Shown: positions 36,676 through 46,790 of the stretch, one piece after another
Layout of the letters: every line of letters starts with the position of its first letter
Numbering within the stretch: the stretch's first letter is position 1
Assembly (NCBI GenBank): GCA_963556695.1
Contig: CAUWAG010000013.1
Span: 310,001 to 374,000, forward strand
Direction of reading: 5' to 3'
Source: Anthostomella pinea
Lineage: Eukaryota > Ascomycota > Sordariomycetes > Xylariales > Xylariaceae
Length of the DNA: 64,000 nt
The notes under the pieces: model-generated
What the model was told of the DNA's origin: nothing
What the model saw: only the letters and a program-made list of their open reading frames with translations
Databases searched by the model: none
Program-made: the position numbers and the translations under genes

Positions 36676-36749
36676 TACCTTACATTTTTCATAACCAGTA
36701 CAACGTTTCCAACAAATCCCACCCATCCCCCACGAAACATCATGTTACC

Positions 36750-37244
36750 ATGCGACCGTTTTCTATGCCCGTTGGGGTCGTGTTCGGGTCCTTGTTCGTA
36801 CTCATCGTCTCTTCGTCCCCTACGAGCAACAATGACGCCTTTGGCGCCGTCAACCTCCTTAAACGATACGACGGCATCCCCTCCCCATGCGATATGGAAT
36901 TCGACAGAAATGGAGAGACTTCGTGCAACGATTACTGCAGCCAAGTCGAGGGCACCTGCAAGAAGAAGCGTCTCGGCGGCTGGAAGTGCAAGTGCAAAGG
37001 CTGCGGGGAGAGCTTTTCACATTATTCGGACTGCGCCGATGTGTGCAAGGGGACGATCGGCTATACCGCTCAATGTGATCCATTCCGCGGCAAGTACCAG
37101 TGCGATTGCTACAGGAAGCCACCCCCGACGCAAGGCGGTGGCGTCCTTGGCGCACCCCTTTACCAAGAGGAAGCACAACCCCCAAGCTACGGCACCTCCA
37201 GCGACCAACCCCCTAACTACGAACAAGGCTACTCCAAGGACTGA
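36750..37244 (+). CDS. Secreted 12-cysteine protein with Kex2 site and two PPxY motifs (effector candidate)
   Basis: An intronless gene of 164 aa. The N-terminus is a hydrophobic signal (MRPFSMPVGVVFGSLFVLIVSS), followed by a short propeptide ending in a Kex2-type LLKR at 36-39. The mature part has twelve cysteines (47, 59, 63, 70, 80, 82, 85, 95, 99, 109, 118, 120), an even number suiting six disulfides, and is Lys-rich. The Cys-free tail (123-164) carries PPSY (144-147) and PPNY (154-157), which match the WW-domain ligand consensus PPxY. The open frame extends upstream into transposon copy B, so the ATG at 36750 is chosen because it opens the signal sequence. I do not recognise a family, and function is unknown. 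Confidence 0.75.
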   Translation: MRPFSMPVGVVFGSLFVLIVSSSPTSNNDAFGAVNLLKRYDGIPSPCDMEFDRNGETSCNDYCSQVEGTCKKKRLGGWKCKCKGCGESFSHYSDCADVCKGTIGYTAQCDPFRGKYQCDCYRKPPPTQGGGVLGAPLYQEEAQPPSYGTSSDQPPNYEQGYSKD

Positions 37245-39147
37245 GCTGCTGGGCCTCGAGATTGGAGGCCGGCCTGAGGATTCCAGGAACACGTATAGGA
37301 ATAGGCAACGAGGAAGCCCATGGTGCTGGAGGAGGGTAGGAGGCTCCGAAAAACAATCTGCATAGAAAGTCAGTCGTGTGTAAGCCTACGTAACTATAGC
37401 GGGCTATAGTTACATCGCTGTGGAATTTGGGTAGAAGGTTAGAGGCGTTTGGGTAGAAGGTTGACTTATAGATTAGATCGCTAGATAAATCAGGCATTTA
37501 TCTCATAACACTCTTTCGTTTTATTGAGACCAAGTCCTTCTCAGAGGGCGTCATGCCACGGCTCGTTGGCACGGTCGGAAGCTGAGACTAATATGTACTA
37601 TTAAGCAGAGAAAGCGTCCGAAGTCCCCATAACTTACAGATATTCCACTGTCAGAAGCTGGAAGACACCTCTGCACGACCGGCGCTTTGGTATATATCAG
37701 ATAAGTAGTTGAGGCACGAGTGAACCAAAGCTCGGCTCGCCGAAGAGTCCTCCCCCAGACGACCAGAGTGCGTGTCTAAGAGACCAGAGGAGTCACCCAC
37801 GCAAGTCCTCATCTAATGAGGCAGCGAAGAGGGGGCGCAACATGGGCCCACGCTCTCGAAGTAAAAAGCGCTTAGGTACGAAGGTCAGTATGCTCCTCGG
37901 ACCCAAGGATTGGGCTTTCGATTTATTTAGGGATAATGGATGAAGTCCTACCCGATGCTGAATTACAAGCTGGTGGCTCCGAGCCCCTGAATCATCGCCC
38001 GCCTTGCCAGCATCCACAGCCTACAGGCTCATAAGCTAATACACGTATCATGGATCTTGGGGTTTGGCGATCGAGGCAATGGTATAGTGAGAAATTCTCT
38101 GGTTGTAAAAAGGAAAGAAGAATAGGCAGGGGACGAGAACTTGAGAGGAGGATGTTGCTAACAGCGCCTTAGCACGACATGGCGGTGGTGCTGTTAGACG
38201 ACATGCCATGCAGCGGTTACCTCGTCGGCAGTGGCACGTGCGGGGGCTGCGGTGTTGGCGGGCTGTGCCACCCATCACATGCACCGCGGCACCGTCGTAT
38301 GATATAGTGGAGCTCGTATTGTGTATTTTAGTCAGGGTTCGATGTTCATTGGCAAATCTGGGGCCATTGCCACGGAAACTACGTGTTTGGTTGAAGGCGG
38401 TAGTCCTTTGGATGTCAATAGGGCGAGGTTGGCACACAATACATTGACGCGTTCAAGGGAGGTTTCCGGGATGAAACCCTCTATGAAGTCCAGTCATGCG
38501 ACGCCCCAACCACAGAGTTTCGATGCGACATTGGGCTGATTGGACCACCCCTATAAGTGAGGCTAATAGCGAAAATGCCACTACCGCAAAGTCTAGAAGG
38601 GATACCGCGCGTTCGATTCCGTTTCAACCGGCGTTTCGGAGGCTGACGACGATCAATGGAGGCGCAGTCGAATTCGGTGGCCGGAGTGTCCCCACAGCAT
38701 ACCTTGGACGACCCCTTTTTTTTGCAACACGCCCTCTTTGCCTCTCTCACGTCGATCACGGATCGCTATTCGCTGAATGGCGATTCTGCTGTGCTGCGCA
38801 TGCATACCATCGACAGAAATGGAGAGCCCACTTCATTGCTGAATCACCGATCTGATGTTGCGTGTTGCAGTATTTTATGACTGGCTGGGGTCGCCATATT
38901 CTACGGGCCCCAACCCAACCTTTCGCCATCTAAGCCTCCAAGCATTATTACGTACGTGCCAATTATAGTTAATAAAGGTAAAGCACCCTCTCGTTAAGTC
39001 TCTGGTAAGATTATAATCGTATTCTCTCTCTGTCTCTCTCTTTTCTGGCTATCCTATCCGTTCTTGCCTCTCGTTACAAGAGCGATAGTGTCTCGTAATA
39101 GTCCTCGAATCTCCTATATTCCACCTATCTTCCTTCTCACAGTCACT
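37245..39147. other. Intergenic, no supported gene
   Basis: 1.9 kb. Overlapping ORFs on both strands at 38,050-38,880 have no coherent family or splice structure. A CT-rich stretch at 39,024-39,045 precedes the PLC-like gene and suits a fungal pyrimidine-rich promoter. Confidence 0.5.
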
Positions 39148-40320
39148 ATGATACCAACCTCGATATGTACATACCTAACGACCTTCGCTGCCCTGGCGTC
39201 AACGGCGCACGCTATACCGCAAGGCGGTGATAGCGGCTGGTACACGTCCTCGGCCGTCGTCGCCGCCGCGAGCAGCACCGCGACCGCCGCCGCATCGTCG
39301 TCGACGACGGCCTGCAACAACTCCCCGGACCTCTGCAGCCGCGCCTATAACAAGATAACGCACATGGGCGCACACGACTCGGCCTTCCTGCGGGACGACA
39401 GTACGTCGAACTCGGTGGCGGGCAACCAATACTACAACGCCACAAAGGCCCTCGACGCGGGCCTGCGGCTACTACAAGCACAAGTTCACGACTTGAATGG
39501 TGCCATCGAGCTCTGCCACACGAGCTGCGACCTCCTGGACGCGGGGCCGCTGCAGGACTGGCTAGGCGGCATCAAGACGTGGATGGACGCCAACGCCAAC
39601 GAGGTCGTCACGCTCCTCCTCGTCAACTCGGACGGCCAGTCCGCGTCCGACTTCGGCGCCGTGTTCGCCGGGTCCGGCATCGACGCCTACGGATACACGC
39701 CCACCTCGTCCTCTTCCTCTTCCTCTTCTTCCTGGCCGACGCTGCAGACCATGATCACGGCCAACACGCGGCTCGTGACCTTCGTCGCGAGCATCACGGC
39801 CGACAGCACATACCCATACCTACTATCCGAGTTCGACCACGTTTTCGAGACCGCATTCGAAGTCACATCACTCACAGGCTTCAACTGCACGCTCGACCGC
39901 CCATCCTCGCAATCCTCAGCCGCATCCGCCATAACAGCCGGTCTAATGCCGCTGATGAACCACTTCGCCGACAGCCTGCTGGCGACCTCCATCATGATCC
40001 CCGACGTCGACGACATCGCAACGACGAACAGCCCGTCCACCTCCCAGACGGGCGCGCTGGGCCTGCACGCGCAGACCTGCGCCTCGCAGTGGGGCGTCAA
40101 CCCGACGTTTGTGCTGGTGGATTTCTTTAATGAGGGCCCGGCTATCGATACGGCGGATAGTCTGAATGGCGTCACGCAGGCGACGGGCCGCGAGACGGTG
40201 GGTGCTGGGGCGGCGGATGCTGCGACGACGACGAATGAGGGGGCCGGCGGCCGTGGTGGGAAGGTGGGGGGCACGGGTGCGCTGGTTGCGTTCTTGGTGG
40301 CGGCGCTGTTGCTTGCTTAG
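39148..40320 (+). CDS. Secreted, GPI-anchored PLC-like phosphodiesterase
   Basis: A single exon of 390 aa. The signal peptide is at 1-22 ([22 protein letters not shown]), then a Ser/Ala-rich linker. The PI-PLC X-like TIM-barrel start is [14 protein letters not shown], with the likely catalytic His76. [14 protein letters not shown] and [26 protein letters not shown] follow. The second catalytic His is probably His124 or His114. A run of ten serines interrupts the barrel near residue 187-196. The C-terminus is Gly-rich with a hydrophobic tail ([13 protein letters not shown]), a GPI signal. An upstream in-frame ATG at 39064 would bury the signal peptide, so 39148 is preferred. Similar fungal proteins are cell-surface or secreted; the substrate is unknown. 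Confidence 0.85.
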   Translation: MIPTSICTYLTTFAALASTAHAIPQGGDSGWYTSSAVVAAASSTATAAASSSTTACNNSPDLCSRAYNKITHMGAHDSAFLRDDSTSNSVAGNQYYNATKALDAGLRLLQAQVHDLNGAIELCHTSCDLLDAGPLQDWLGGIKTWMDANANEVVTLLLVNSDGQSASDFGAVFAGSGIDAYGYTPTSSSSSSSSSWPTLQTMITANTRLVTFVASITADSTYPYLLSEFDHVFETAFEVTSLTGFNCTLDRPSSQSSAASAITAGLMPLMNHFADSLLATSIMIPDVDDIATTNSPSTSQTGALGLHAQTCASQWGVNPTFVLVDFFNEGPAIDTADSLNGVTQATGRETVGAGAADAATTTNEGAGGRGGKVGGTGALVAFLVAALLLA

Positions 40321-40957
40321 AGCTAGTTTCGATTGTCATATGCATTGGGTAACGGGCTGGAGGGATTGATTCATTAGGTACTGGAAAGGGCATAGCGACG
40401 GCGTTCATGGTTGGGATTTACAAACCACATAGACTGTGCTGTCAAGGATAGACCAGACAGCATGCACTCAAGAATACCCGTCTTGGGAGAGGCAGCCGCT
40501 CACTATTGAGGGCAGTAGCATCAGGTAGATATGTCTAGAATCTAGATAAAAAAAGAAGGTCAAATGGATCAATATGAATCCTCAACAAATACTTGTCTGA
40601 GATTACATGCATGTTACATTGATTCCAAGTGCCCGGTTGATATAATATATAAAATGTAAAGAGAACAGAGCATTGGATCGCGTCGCCAGCGAGAAGAAAT
40701 GCGGGATGGAAGTCAGTCTAAGAACGCAGCCAACCAATTGCATCATCCCCAACTTCCACCTACTCACAACCTCTTACCACAAGACCAGATATCGCTCAAC
40801 CACCAACACCAACACATGTGACAGCACCCAAGTACAGAAACCTCAACGAGCCATCTCAACTCATCTTTCAAACAGAAAGAGAAACCCCAAGCCAACTCCT
40901 CTCTTTACCTACCCCCCTACCCTACCCTACCTCAGCTCCGACACCGGCGCACCCGCA
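40321..40957. other. Intergenic, nothing recognised
   Basis: 3' flank of the PLC-like gene and promoter of the UPF0045 gene. CT-rich and CCTACC repeats lie just before the ATG (40,905-40,933). Confidence 0.5.
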
Positions 40958-41622
40958 ATGGAATACACGCACATAGCGACGCCCGAGCGGTGCTACGCCG
41001 ACTTCTGCCTGATCCCCGTGAGTCCCTACCCTATCTTCATCCACCATCGTATCCCTCAACCAGACTGAAACTGACACGACGACCTTTGCGCGTTGCAGGT
41101 CGGCACAGGCAACATCTCCGTCGCCGAAGAGGTAGCCGAGGTGCAGCGCCTGCTGCAGGCCAGCGGGCTGACGTGCACAATGCACTCGGCCGGGACGACG
41201 GTGGGTGAGTTGCAGGAACTCTTTCTTTGCGTTGTCCTATTCTCATTTCGTCTCGAGAGTCCTTTAGTCATTTCCTTGCGCTGGGGTGTGGTGGTGTCTT
41301 GACACATATATGGTCATACTCCATCCAGTAAGCCAGTGGTACGTAGGTATTCATTCCGCTGACTACTCCGGCTTGGACAGAGGGCTCCTGGGACGACGTC
41401 ATGAAGGTCATTGGCCAGGCGCACAGCGTCGTCCACTCGAAGGGCATCGTCAGGGTACAGACGTCGATGCGGGTTGGCACGAGGTGAGTCTCGATCAAGC
41501 CTGATGGATATTCACGGCATGGGAATGGTGCCATACTGATGCTAGACAGGACGGACAAGAAGCAGTCGGCACAGGATAAAGTGAAACGAGTTCAAGACAT
41601 ACTGGCCAAGCCTACCTCTTGA
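40958..41622 (+). CDS. ecm15: UPF0045/MTH1187-family protein (Ecm15-like)
   Basis: Four exons: 40958-41017, 41099-41204, 41381-41483 and 41550-41622, giving 113 aa. The fold signatures are [28 protein letters not shown], then [23 protein letters not shown] and [14 protein letters not shown], characteristic of the small ferredoxin-like UPF0045 family (yeast Ecm15). Members form dimers or tetramers, and relatives bind thiamine. The physiological role is not settled. Exons join in frame with clean GTGAGT donors. No defect is seen. Confidence 0.9.
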
Positions 41623-41933
41623 AGGAGGTGGAGAGCCTAAGTAGCTAGTTATCTCTTGACTACTCCTTTGGCAACATTCGAGCTGCTGCGTCAGGAGTTC
41701 CGCTGTACCGCTATTTGAAATAGTCGGCTTCTATCGCAAAAGCGATGGTAACCAGACAATATTATACAATAAACCATCGTGATGCTCCGGAAAGTATGAC
41801 ATGCGAGCGCAGAAACCTTCGATTTCAGCTTCGCCAATGCAACTTTTCGCCCTCCATATCAAGTTCCGTCTCCCCTTCCCTACTCCAATATCAAGGTCTT
41901 ACAAGCGAGTCAAGGCATTCGCGTGGTTCTTCT
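41623..41933. other. Convergent 3' ends, no feature
   Basis: 311 bp between the stops of the UPF0045 gene (+) and the CCDC47-like gene (-). It should contain both 3' UTRs and polyadenylation sites. Nothing else is seen. Confidence 0.5.
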
Positions 41934-43686
41934 CTATTGTCGAACAGTCTGCTTCTTGGATGCCTTGCGTTGTTCCTTGTCTCTCTCCTTCTCGAGGAAC
42001 TTTTTCTGCGCCCTGGCATCCAGCGCATTGAGCTCAGCATCACGCTTAACCTTCTTCGCCTTGTCACGCTCGAGCGCTCTTTCCTCGGCCTTTTCTAGTT
42101 CGGCTTCCTTCTGAATTTGCCTGACATTCTCGTCTCTCACACTCTTGACCTTGCGCATGACCTCGGGTCGAAAGTGCGCCGACGATGCCAGTTGATCGGG
42201 GATCCGCAAGAAATAGGAGAAGAGCGGGAGAAGGTCGTCGTAGTTGTTCGATGAGGGAAGTCGATACTTGAGGAAGATTCTCTTGCGAGGGACCGTCTCA
42301 TCCATACTATGGTACAAGTCAGTCCTGTGGTAACCTGATTCAAAGGCAAGTACAGTGATCATGGGCGGTGTGGCACATCAATATTCAGAGCCAAGGGGAA
42401 TATACGAGTTATCGACATCGAGATTATACATGACTCATGACTTCGCTGCAGTCCGGCTTCACCGGAGAGGAAATGAAAACTCACGTTTTCGGCTTGTCCA
42501 CGGGCTGATCACTGATAATGATGTAGTCAAAAAGATCTCCAGCCTTCTTGATCGCAGAGACCAGCTCGTCCGTGAGGAGCAGATTCGTGATCTCAGCGCT
42601 CTCGCTCATGACGGTGGTCCAGTTTGGCAACTTGTTGTTGTCCTTGGTAAAGGTGATGGACACATCGTATCGTTCGTCACGGAGCTGCTTCATCAGGTCC
42701 TTGTTCACAAGAGCCCAGACGAAACCATCGAAAGAGCTCTTCGAGTCCTTGCTCCTCAGCTCGGCAGCACCTGGCATGGCAGGTACAATCTGAGCCTCCT
42801 TTCCATCAAAGGGGTAGATGGTCACTTCCACCGAGTCCACGGGCGAAGTATAGCTGTCGAGGAAGAAGCTAAGAACAGTCTCGGCGAATGTCATGAGAGG
42901 GTTGAAGCGTCTGATGAGTGACAACTTGATGTCCGTGAATGCGACATTCTGTCGGCCAGTCGCGTACGACGAGTATTCGAACAAGCTCTTCTCTTTCAGC
43001 AGCTTATCAGGTGCCTGCTCGGAGTTCGGTGATCCGCCGAAGCCAACGGTGGCGTACTCGCTGGTCAATACGGGGCCGTTCGCCTTGATCCATGCCTTCG
43101 ACTTGGCGCGGTTCAGCTTCGTGCCGACGTAGTGCAGCGTGAAGAGTATGGCGATGACGGACAGTATAACACCCTCGGCGCGGAAGTCGCTCAGACCGTA
43201 CCGCTCGTGGACGTTATACCATTTCGTGTACGGTCTGTCGGTAGGGGCAGGACCGCCGAGGGTCACACCACTGGGGACAGCCTGGAAGGGTACGGGAGTC
43301 GGTGAAGGGGCCTCTGCGAAGTCGGCAAAATCTATCAAGGCCGAGGATCAGCTAGGAGGCTCGCGACGTGAACGCGCGAGGCGCGGCGCGAGCTGGGCAG
43401 AGGGGTGCCATGGGATTCAATGGCATGACCATCATGTCATGCCGTCGCGGGGATAGCTTCAGGAGAAGTGCTATGCGCTGTCACTGCTTGACGTGGCCGA
43501 CCACATGGTAAAAATACGGACGGACAGTTCGTGACTGCCGACGTAGGGGATGCCGATCACTCAGTGTCTCACATCGGGGAGCCATTGGGAATGCAATTGG
43601 AATGGCGACGTACCCGAATCAGCCGACGCAGCTGGAGTTTCCGAGGGCTTACTCCCTCCGAGGATATTCTTGAGGAAGTCGGCCAT
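41934..43686 (-). CDS. CCDC47-like ER membrane protein (DUF1682 family)
   Basis: The exons are 43686-43614, 43331-42485 and 42306-41934 (introns of 282 and 178 nt), giving 430 aa. The N-terminus MADFLKNILGG precedes an acidic and Pro-rich segment. One transmembrane helix follows at about 77-94 (GVILSVIAILFTLHYVG). Next comes the conserved DUF1682 globular domain (KSLFEYSSYATGRQNV, SVEVTIYPFDGKE, GFVWALVNKDLMKQLRDERYD). The tail is a charged coiled coil ending in Lys/Arg-rich sequence. Animal CCDC47 belongs to the PAT complex, which assists multipass protein insertion at the ribosome-translocon; the basic coil contacts the ribosome. The same role here is inferred from homology. No lesion is seen. 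Confidence 0.85.
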
Positions 43687-44333
43687 GGTTGTATATTCTC
43701 GCGCAGAGACGTGCTGTTGCGCGGCGACTGTGAGGGGAGAGCGAGCGTAAGTAAATTGGAGCAGAATCTCCAACGAGTCGTGTTCACCAAGAACAGCTGG
43801 AGAAGCCCGTGCTAGAATCTACCGGTACCGGCTAACGAGTGCTCGAGGGTTTCTTGCGATGTAAATACCAGCCATAGACGGGGTATCGAAATGAATGAAT
43901 GGTGATGACTTTGAACGTTCAAGGGATGTTCTACGGTTTATCAATAGTCCATCGACCGATAATGATCGTTGTTGCCCGGTTGGGGAATTCGTTAATGTTG
44001 GAAGGTACAAACTCTTGAGCATTCGGGCGTTGACCTGGACGGGCACACACAGAAAGCCAAAGCTGCGGCCGGTCAGCTGGTCTGGAGGCCGACCGAAATT
44101 TGGGGTACAAGTCCGAGCACCTGGTCAGAGCTCTAGCTAGAAGTGGCGGTGGAGGCGCTGTTCACGTGGCTTAGCTGGGTTACCCGTGCCGGCTCCGGTG
44201 GTTGCTGGGCAGTCACCATGCGGCCCACCAAAGTCAACAATCGCCAATCACCTGCATCACCGCCAGTGGCCAACGTCGGCCTTCATCTAAGATCCTGATT
44301 CAGATCCGGTGAAGCCATACCAAAAATGTCAAG
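43687..44333. other. Divergent promoter region between the CCDC47-like and haspin genes
   Basis: About 650 bp shared between divergently transcribed genes. No clear TATA box, repeat or RNA gene is seen. Confidence 0.5.
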
Positions 44334-46000
44334 ATGTCGAAACCAAGCACGCTCCGAAGATATGGCAAGCAGGCACGGAAACCCAAGTCGGAACGCCTGT
44401 TTGTCGAGCTCCCACAGACGCCCATACGCATCCCAAAGACCGGCAGTGTGGTAGCAGCCGATCAGGGCATAGTCGACAAGTTAACGGAGGGAATCTCAAC
44501 GATTAATCTCCAGGACGAGAATGAACCGCCACAACCGTCACCCAAAGCTTCTCCCAGGCGGACAACACGGCAATCAGTTCTCCTGGACTCCCTAGACAAG
44601 AGACCCGCTAAACCCCAGACTCCCCGAGTCCAAGTCCTCACCCCGCCCAAATCGGAGACATCAGAGTCAACGAAAGAAGAAGAGCAGCCAGCAGACCCAG
44701 CAGAGCTGCGAGTGCTATCATGGGCCGAGGTGTGTCCGCCCGGCGACCGGATCGTCAAGATCGCCGAAGCCTCCTACGCAGAGGTGTACCGCGTCAGCAA
44801 CGAGCGGGGCACGAGCATCATCAAGGTGATCCGGATGGAGTCGGCCATCAAGGCGCAGACCAAGGCGCAGCAAAAGTCCGGGCTCGTCGACGAGGAGCCG
44901 CACCGCGAGTCGGACCTGCAGGGCGAGCTGCGCATTTCCGAGTGGCTGGCCGACATCCCCGGCTTCGTCGTCTACAAGGAGCGCTACGTCGTCCAGGGCC
45001 GCGCCTGCCGCGAGCTGCTCGACACCCACCAGGCCTTCCACAAGAAGGCCAAGCGCCAGGACCCGGACCGCCTGCAGTTCTACCCCTCGCCCAGCCGCTA
45101 CCTCGACGGCACGCGCTTCCTGGTCGTCGAGCTCGGCGATGCCGGCACGGCGCTGGAGGACTTTGAGCTAGCGGCCGCGGAGCAGCTGTGGGATATTTTA
45201 TTCCACGTTGCGATTGCGCTGGCTCGGGCAGAGGCTCGGATAGAATTCGAGGTACGTCACGGTGCGACTTTTCAGGAAGGCGTACAGCTGACAAATCGTA
45301 GCATCGAGATCTACACGAGGGGAACTTGTGTATACGAAGCCTAGGAGAGCAAATTCCAAAGGAGGAGCGGGAATTCTCTGGCCACTTTGGCTTTTCCGGC
45401 CTCGAGATAACGATACTGGACTACGGACTATCTCGGGCACGAGACCACCTGGAATCAGATGATGAGCCAGAGCCCGTGGCATACGATCTGGAGAGAGACC
45501 TAAGCCTCTTCACGAGCGACCACGCGCCGCAATGCAAAGTGTACCGACAAATGCGGTCCTTCTTCCTCCGCGGCGACCGCGTCTGCCTGCCGCCCAAGAG
45601 CCACAAAAAGGCCTACGCCGAGGGCGTCGACGGGCCCATCTCCTGGGCGCAGCACGAGCCCTACACCAACGTGCTCTGGCTGGCCTACATCTACGAGTGG
45701 ATGCTGGGCAACTTCCGCGGGCCCAAGAAGGAGGCCGGCGCCTTCAGGCGGCAGACGAAGGACCTGTGGCTGTACCTCAACCCGGAGGCGCACGCGAGCG
45801 TGCCCGGCTTCGAGAGCGCGAGCGACATCGTAAGGTTCGCGGTCGAGGCCGGCTGGATCGAGGAGGCCCAGCTGATGGGCGGCAGCTGCGAGGTCGAGAA
45901 GTCGATATTGTCGATCCTGGCCGCTGACAAGGGGGAGAGCTTTGTTGCGGACCGGTCGCTGAGGAGGTCGCCGAGGAGACGGCGGCCGAGTGCTGTGTGA
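44334..46000 (+). CDS. Haspin-like Ser/Thr protein kinase
   Basis: Exons 44334-45251 and 45302-46000 give 538 aa. Residues 1 to about 130 are basic and probably disordered (SKPSTLRRYGKQARK, RRTTRQSVLLDSLDKRP). The haspin-type kinase domain follows: glycine-loop region IAEASYAEVYRV, SIIKVIRM with the ATP-binding Lys, and LQGELRISEWLADIPGFVVYKERYV. The catalytic loop HRDLHEGN opens exon 2 (His307), then ILDYGLSRA (Asp346), where haspins have D-Y-T instead of DFG. The C-lobe is degenerate (YTNVLWLAYIYEWML), as usual in haspins. Haspin phosphorylates histone H3 Thr3 at centromeres in mitosis. The intron sits exactly before the catalytic loop. Confidence 0.93.
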
Positions 46001-46790
46001 GCTGGGGAGAGAGAGAGAGAGAGAGAAAGAGAGCATGTGACATGGCATTGTTTGAAATTGGGCGCATTGGGTGGAGCGAACATGGTTTTGAAATTGGTGG
46101 CATATTTACGTAGATTGAACATTTTCATGAAACACAAGGATACCATAGATTTCAGCATGAGCTAATGAGGGCGGGCGAGGTGTGCTCTCCTGGATATATA
46201 CATAGTTCGAGACATCGGAACATATGACCATCACGCATCTAAGGCCAGGATGGACTTCCACATGCCGTATCGAGTTAAACACGGTGTAGGTATGGGTTTG
46301 TCCTAAGCTCCGATGAGCTTTCGCGATGGCATGCGGTACGGCACTCCAGCTCCATAGTATCTATTATCAAAGAAGGACACCACATAGCGTCCGTCTCCAA
46401 TTCACTAAGTCCTCGCCAGGTGGCTGGCTGGCTACCTTGCACACTGAACGCAAAGCAAGAACCAACGCGTCGGCCAAAATGCCGAAAGCCGCAAGTCAGG
46501 ACCCAGAAAGGATCTCGTCACGACGCAAGTATCCAGATCACACAAGGCACATATCAAGCAGTTCCGGACATTGAACGAAGGGAGTATCATCATCTCAATT
46601 ACGAGGTCTAGAGACTTGCGTCCCGGGGGTAGTGTATATATGCAGCGAAACGAAAAACACCGAAACCGGGAAAAAGCCAACGCACTACCTACCTACGCAC
46701 CATAATGTGTGTGGTATGTGGTATCATCTATCCATCCATCCATCGGCCCTCACTCTCAAAACCCCCGAAATAACAACACCAACAACGACC
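46001..46790. other. Intergenic, convergent 3' ends
   Basis: Contains a GA microsatellite at 46006-46033 directly after the haspin stop and a short CCAT run at 46729-46744. No gene is supported. Confidence 0.55.
46006..46033 (+). repeat. GA microsatellite
   Basis: A near-perfect GA dinucleotide run a few bases downstream of the haspin stop codon. Confidence 0.8.

Noticed and set aside
36594..36749. Upstream extension of the 12-Cys protein frame from an ATG within the transposon TIR
   Set aside because: It is translated transposon end sequence and would put the signal peptide 52 residues inside the protein.
38600..38630. GTTCGATTCC resembling a tRNA T-loop
   Set aside because: The flanks cannot form the acceptor, D or anticodon stems. 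Similarly at 50868-50878.
38496..38880. Overlapping plus-strand ORFs of 119 and 74 codons
   Set aside because: No signal peptide, splice partner, promoter or family resemblance. The opposite strand is equally open.
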